Positions 14,136 to 17,405 of a stretch of DNA of 17,405 bases are shown piece by piece. Every line of letters begins with the position of its first letter. The stretch's first letter is position 1. The notes beneath the pieces were generated by a model. That model had not been told where the DNA came from. It saw only the letters and a program-made list of their open reading frames with translations, and searched no databases. Source of the stretch: JAGWFU01 sp035534575 (GTDB taxonomy: Archaea; Micrarchaeota; Micrarchaeia; Micrarchaeales; Micrarchaeaceae). A program made the position numbers and the translations under genes. The stretch covers positions 1-17,405 of the forward strand of contig DATLRT010000019.1 in assembly GCA_035534575.1 (NCBI GenBank), in the 5' to 3' direction.

Positions 14136-14650
14136 AGAGCCAGACCAACAAGCTCGGCGTCCTGAGGATGATATACTCCTCACCCGCGTACGTTGTGGTC
14201 AACATCGCCGCGGCCGCTTTCTACTATTTTCTGTTCAGATACCTGCTCGCGTCCCAGAACTACGGGATATTCCTTCTCAACGTGCCCAATTACCTGATAT
14301 ACGCTTTGGTTATCTCATCCTCTGTGCTACTCACGCTCGGTGCTTATGGGATAAAGTCGGCGTTTGAGTCAAGGAGCAGGGCGGTCGGGGAGCAGGGGGC
14401 AAGCGCCGCCACAACAATCGTGGGAGCGGTCATCAGCGGATGCGCATCCTGCCAGGCGCCCTTCGTGGGATCGCTGCTCTACGCGTTCGGCTTCAACACG
14501 CTCACAGTCAGCTCCATACTATCGGGAATAGGGGGCAGCCAGGAGCTGATACTGGCGGCATTCATAGTTATAAATTTAGCCCTTATATATTATTCAACGG
14601 CGAAGATTGCCGAGGGCTGTAAGATAAGGCCAAGGCGCAGGAAGGGATGA
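14132..14650 (+). CDS. Four-helix membrane protein with an intramembrane CxxC
   Basis: A 172-residue polytopic protein with about four membrane helices (roughly 17-40, 47-72, 93-120 and 135-155) and a basic tail (KIRPRRRKG). The third helix carries SGCASCQAPF, with C104 and C107 spaced as a redox or metal-binding CxxC; a third cysteine, C163, lies after the last helix. I do not recognise a named family: it is not a clear DsbB, VKOR or CcdA by sequence, though size and CxxC are comparable to such partners. The ATG overlaps the stop of the DUF929 thioredoxin-like gene (ATGA), pointing to joint function, for example passing electrons to or from that protein across the membrane. Metal transport is the main alternative. 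Confidence 0.78.
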   Translation: MKSQTNKLGVLRMIYSSPAYVVVNIAAAAFYYFLFRYLLASQNYGIFLLNVPNYLIYALVISSSVLLTLGAYGIKSAFESRSRAVGEQGASAATTIVGAVISGCASCQAPFVGSLLYAFGFNTLTVSSILSGIGGSQELILAAFIVINLALIYYSTAKIAEGCKIRPRRRKG

Positions 14651-14654
14651 ACTT

Positions 14655-15698
14655 ATGCAGAAGTCAAGGACAAAGAGGAAGGTCGTTGCAAGAAGGATTA
14701 AGCCGAAGGCAAAGGTCAGGCAGAGAAAGGCAGCATCGGTCCAGCGCCCATACCACCACATGTCGCACACGGGCGCCCTCATAAGCGAGATAATTGAGGG
14801 AGCGGATGACGCATACACCACTCCGGAGGCCCTGGAGTTCGCGCTTCTGCTTTCCAATCTGACAACCACTCTTCAGGACATAACGTACTCGTCAGGCATC
14901 AACGCTGGAAGGCTCGTGCACAGCATGAGCGCACATGGCAGGCCACACGAGTGGCAGGAGGACAGTATGCCGTATCTTGTCTCGTTCATAGAGAAGGCGG
15001 GACATCCCAAGGTGACCTATCATGTATTCCCCGGCGACTTCTGGCTGAGGTTCTCAGACAAGGGTATGCCTGACATCGGCGCAAACCTGCACACGTTCGA
15101 GGCCGGCATCATAGCGGGATTCATCTCGGCTTCAAGGAAACATGCCGTAAGCGCCACAGAAGCCGTCTGCTCAATGTCCGGGCACGTCGAGTGCATGTTC
15201 ACATCGCAGGTGGGAGAGAGGAAACCAGCCGGCAAGGAATCTATCGAGCGTTTTGTAACGCACGTCTCAAGGTTGGCATCGGCGGGAAAGAGGCAAAAGC
15301 CCGACGTGCCGCTCGGCTATTATATGCTGGCATCAGGCATACTCTACGATCCCACTTACCTCGACGCGATAAAGCAGGTCGTAGCCCACATAGGCGCCCA
15401 GATAGCACAAAAGACAATCATCAGCAAGAGAAAGGGCGTGGATGTGGCGATATCAACTATCCCCCTTCTTGGCCTGGGCCAGCCGAGACTCAAGAAGCTC
15501 TCGCCGCTGGAGCTGGAGGTCAGGTTCACGGGCAGGCACACGAGAAGGGAACACACGGAATTATCCGTAGCATTTATAAGCGGGTTGCTCAATAACTTAG
15601 TGGCAAAAAACCGCACACTAGAGGCGGCCACCTCCCACAGCAAGGGGAACTACACGATAAAAATAAGGGAGGTAAGGTCACAGCTCGGCAAGGAATGA
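14655..15698 (+). CDS. Protein with two tandem V4R-like domains and a basic N-terminal tail
   Basis: A 347-residue soluble protein. Residues 1-31 are strongly basic (KRKVVARRIKPKAKVRQRK), suggesting nucleic-acid or membrane-surface contact. Residues about 55-185 resemble a V4R (4-vinyl reductase) ligand-binding domain, ending in the signature EAGIIAGFISAS, AVSATEAVCSMSGHVECMFTS with C172 and C180. Residues about 220-340 repeat the same ending without the cysteines (LSVAFISGLLNNLVAKNRTLEAATSHSKGNYTIKI), so a second degenerate V4R-like unit is likely. V4R domains bind small molecules or metals and often occur in regulators. The gene starts 4 bp after the membrane CxxC gene and ends 4 bp before secY, so it may belong to one operon with both. 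The function is unknown. Confidence 0.68.
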   Translation: MQKSRTKRKVVARRIKPKAKVRQRKAASVQRPYHHMSHTGALISEIIEGADDAYTTPEALEFALLLSNLTTTLQDITYSSGINAGRLVHSMSAHGRPHEWQEDSMPYLVSFIEKAGHPKVTYHVFPGDFWLRFSDKGMPDIGANLHTFEAGIIAGFISASRKHAVSATEAVCSMSGHVECMFTSQVGERKPAGKESIERFVTHVSRLASAGKRQKPDVPLGYYMLASGILYDPTYLDAIKQVVAHIGAQIAQKTIISKRKGVDVAISTIPLLGLGQPRLKKLSPLELEVRFTGRHTRREHTELSVAFISGLLNNLVAKNRTLEAATSHSKGNYTIKIREVRSQLGKE

Positions 15699-15702
15699 TT
15701 CT

Positions 15703-17166
15703 TTGGGATTGGAATTCATAGACGGCGTATCGAGATTCATACCCTCCATAAGGGGCCCAGCGGCACCGCTGTCCCTCAAGGAAAAGCTGATGTGGACGGG
15801 CATCATCATAGCTGTGTACTTCATACTTTACAACACGCTGGCGCTGGGGCTCAACAAACAGGCGCTCTCCAACCCGTTCTTCCAGCTCATCAGCATAATA
15901 TTCGCGGCTAAGATAGGCAGCCTGATAACAGTCGGTATCAGCCCCATAGTGCTGTCAAGCATAATCATACAGCTCATCTCCGGATCCGGGCTGATAAACA
16001 TCGACATGAACGATCCCGTTCAAAAGTCGAGGATGCAAACGGTGCAGAAGCTGGCCGCCATAGGGCTGGCCATAGCAGAGGCGACGATATTCGTCTCGAC
16101 AGGGTACGTCACGGCACTGCCCAGCTTCTTCGGCCTGGTGATACTTCAGCTCACGGTGGGCGCCATAGTCATAATCTACCTTGACGAGATGATGACCAAG
16201 TACGGCATCACGTCGGGAATAAACATGTTCATAGCGAGCGGAGTCTCATACGCCTTCATCGCCGGCACCCTGACAATTCTCCTGCCGTCCGCAGTACAGG
16301 CGATAACCAATGGCGGAGCGGCGGCTATATCCAACGCGCTGCTGGCGTTCGGCCCGCTGTTCTTCGCAATCATAGTGCTGCTTATCAGCATATACATTTA
16401 CGGCATGAAGGTGGAGCTGCCGCTCGCGTTCGAGCAGCTGAGGGGAATAGGCGGGAGGCTGCCCATTCCGTTCCTCTACGTGAGCGTGCTTCCCGTCATA
16501 CTCGCCACATCGCTTGAACTCGCGATGAGCGTCTGGTTCCGGTTCTTAGCCAACATACACGGAGCGTTAGGCAACGTCGCCAACTTCGTCGCGCTCTACG
16601 CGGCGCAGGGCAGCGCTGGAGGCGGTTCATCGCTGCAGCTCTCCGGCGGAATACTTTACCTGATATCCCCTAACTTCCAGTCGCCTTATGCTGCACCGTA
16701 CGGAATCGGCGGATACGGCGCATACTTCCACTACCTTGCCACGCAGACGTCGACGCTTATACTTCCGTGGGGCGGCCAGTTGCTCGTTCCGGAGTCCATA
16801 CACGTGCTGCTCTATGTCGTGGTGCTCGTAGTGCTTTGCGTGGTGTTCGGAAAGTTCTGGGTAGAGCTCACCGGTCAGAGCCCGAAGAAGATGGCCGAGC
16901 AGCTCGGAGAGATGGGATGGCAGATACCAGGATTCAGGAGGGACCCGAGGATAGTCGAGAACGTGCTCAACAAGTACGTGCCCACGCTGACCGTACTGGG
17001 AAGCATATCCGTCGGCTTGCTCGCCGCACTGGCAACGCTCACAGGGGCGATAGGAAGCGGAATGGGAATACTGCTTACAGTCGGAATAATCTACATGATA
17101 TACCAGCAGCTGGAGAAGGAGAACCTGTACGAGTCGTACCCAGCGCTGGCGAAGTTCGTGAAGTAA
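15703..17166 (+). CDS. secY: Preprotein translocase subunit SecY
   Basis: A 487-residue SecY, the pore of the archaeal Sec translocon in the cytoplasmic membrane. It shows the family N-terminus (FIPSIRGPAAPLSLKEKLMWTG, seen in part), a plug-region stretch after TM1, TM2 with VGISPIVLSSIIIQL, DEMMTKYGITSGINMFI, and the long RLPIPFLYVSVLPVILA segment. It then shows KMAEQLGEMGWQIPGFR before TM9-TM10. About ten membrane helices are present and the length is normal for archaea. The start is most likely TTG 15703, 4 bp after the upstream stop, since no ATG or GTG lies in frame nearby; AGGA is about 8 bases upstream. SecY receives ribosomes from SRP54, also encoded here. It sits apart from the usual ribosomal-protein operon but next to uL1. 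Confidence 0.97.
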   Translation: MGLEFIDGVSRFIPSIRGPAAPLSLKEKLMWTGIIIAVYFILYNTLALGLNKQALSNPFFQLISIIFAAKIGSLITVGISPIVLSSIIIQLISGSGLINIDMNDPVQKSRMQTVQKLAAIGLAIAEATIFVSTGYVTALPSFFGLVILQLTVGAIVIIYLDEMMTKYGITSGINMFIASGVSYAFIAGTLTILLPSAVQAITNGGAAAISNALLAFGPLFFAIIVLLISIYIYGMKVELPLAFEQLRGIGGRLPIPFLYVSVLPVILATSLELAMSVWFRFLANIHGALGNVANFVALYAAQGSAGGGSSLQLSGGILYLISPNFQSPYAAPYGIGGYGAYFHYLATQTSTLILPWGGQLLVPESIHVLLYVVVLVVLCVVFGKFWVELTGQSPKKMAEQLGEMGWQIPGFRRDPRIVENVLNKYVPTLTVLGSISVGLLAALATLTGAIGSGMGILLTVGIIYMIYQQLEKENLYESYPALAKFVK

Positions 17167-17180
17167 CCCGGCTTTTTCCA

Positions 17181-17193
17181 AAGCTTTATAAAA
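17181..17193 (+). promoter_or_regulatory. Promoter of the uL1 gene
   Basis: AGCTTTATAAAACC holds a clear TATA-like box just after a short T run (CTTTTTCC, about 17172-17179) that may end the secY transcript. Starting about 25 bp downstream would leave a leader of roughly 65-70 bases before ATG 17281, much longer than elsewhere in this window. Confidence 0.5.
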
Positions 17194-17220
17194 CCTGCCG
17201 ATAGAACACTTATGTAAGGC

Positions 17221-17280
17221 AAGTCAGTAAGGTACGGACTGATTTTCCCGCAGGCACTGCAACTTGCAGGAGGGATTCAC
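17221..17280 (+). promoter_or_regulatory. Structured 5' leader of uL1 mRNA with strong ribosome binding site
   Basis: AAGTCAGT (17221-17228) pairs with ACTGATTT (17238-17245) as an 8-bp stem (one G-U pair) with a 9-base loop. A second small hairpin, CTGCA (17257-17261) with TGCAG (17265-17269), ends at the ribosome binding site GGAGGG (17269-17274), 6 bases before the ATG. Archaeal uL1 is known to repress its own mRNA through a leader site mimicking 23S rRNA; whether this leader carries that site was not determined. Confidence 0.5.
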
Positions 17281-17405
17281 ATGGAACAGGAACTGGCAAA
17301 CAAGCTTAGCGCTTTCATTCAGGAGAACAAGGGCAAGAGGAAGTTCACCCAGAGCGTGGAGCTCGCGGTAAACTTCATGGGCGTCGACTTCTCGAAGCAG
17401 GACAA
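17281..17405 (+). CDS. rpl1: 50S ribosomal protein uL1 (L1), 5' part
   Basis: The first 41 codons of ribosomal protein L1, which forms the mobile L1 stalk of the large subunit at the E site. The start ATG 17281 is set by the strong GGAGGG six bases upstream. The visible product (MEQELANKLSAF, then KGKRKFTQSVELAVNFMGVDFSK) matches the conserved N-terminal KRKFxQxVELxVNLKxxDF pattern of archaeal L1. The gene runs off the right edge of the window. In many archaea uL10 and P1 follow; this cannot be seen here. Confidence 0.9.
   Translation, partial: MEQELANKLSAFIQENKGKRKFTQSVELAVNFMGVDFSKQD

Overview
The window is archaeal chromosomal DNA, most likely from a small-genome acidophile-like lineage such as Micrarchaeota/DPANN; this placement is an inference. 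The supporting evidence is an archaeal SRP54, a TATA-binding-protein domain, a geranylgeranyl-reductase-type flavoprotein, a DRG-type GTPase, a DUF929 protein (a family first defined in Sulfolobus), archaeal SecY and uL1. Codon use is rich in ATA (Ile) and AGG (Arg), GC is moderately high, and AT-rich TATA-like boxes sit 20-45 bp upstream of starts with short or no leaders. Genes are dense and mostly in short operons. No CRISPR array, insertion sequence, integrase or phage gene was seen.

Layout. (1) 1-3899, plus: the 3' part of nuoL, then nuoM and nuoN, the proton-pumping membrane arm of a complex I-like enzyme. (2) 3905-5020, minus: a GGR-family flavoprotein, divergent from a TBP-like protein at 5070-5591 that carries only one TBP repeat. 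(3) 5623-7169, minus: a helix-turn-helix-like protein overlapping a GT4 glycosyltransferase, divergent from SRP54 (7251-8546). (4) 8609-8683, minus: an unlisted 24-residue Lys/Arg-rich peptide with a hairpin plus T-rich tract behind it and a duplicated TATA-like box in front. (5) 8826-10407, plus: a DRG/Obg GTPase with a TGS domain, then a small winged-helix-like protein. (6) 10410-10865, minus: an unknown protein; 10973-11110, plus: a 45-residue four-Cys zinc-ribbon protein (DUF5679-like). (7) 11181-11255, minus: tRNA-Arg(TCT). (8) 11307-12991, minus: a TatD-family hydrolase followed by a sequon-rich cell-surface protein. (9) 13071-17166, plus: a DUF929 thioredoxin-like protein with CxxC, an overlapping CxxC membrane protein, a tandem V4R-domain-like protein, and SecY. 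(10) 17281 to the window end: the start of ribosomal protein uL1 behind a structured leader.

How it fits together: envelope and secretion functions dominate (SRP54, SecY, the surface protein, the thiol-exchange candidates, the glycosyltransferase, the lipid-reductase-like protein), next to energy conservation (Nuo) and information processing (TBP-like, uL1, tRNA, DRG). The most unusual points are the half-size TBP, loss of the usual TM7 lysine in both NuoM and NuoN, the two-gene thiol pair, the tandem V4R protein beside secY, and the tiny histone-tail-like peptide. All family calls and residue alignments were made by eye, without database searches.
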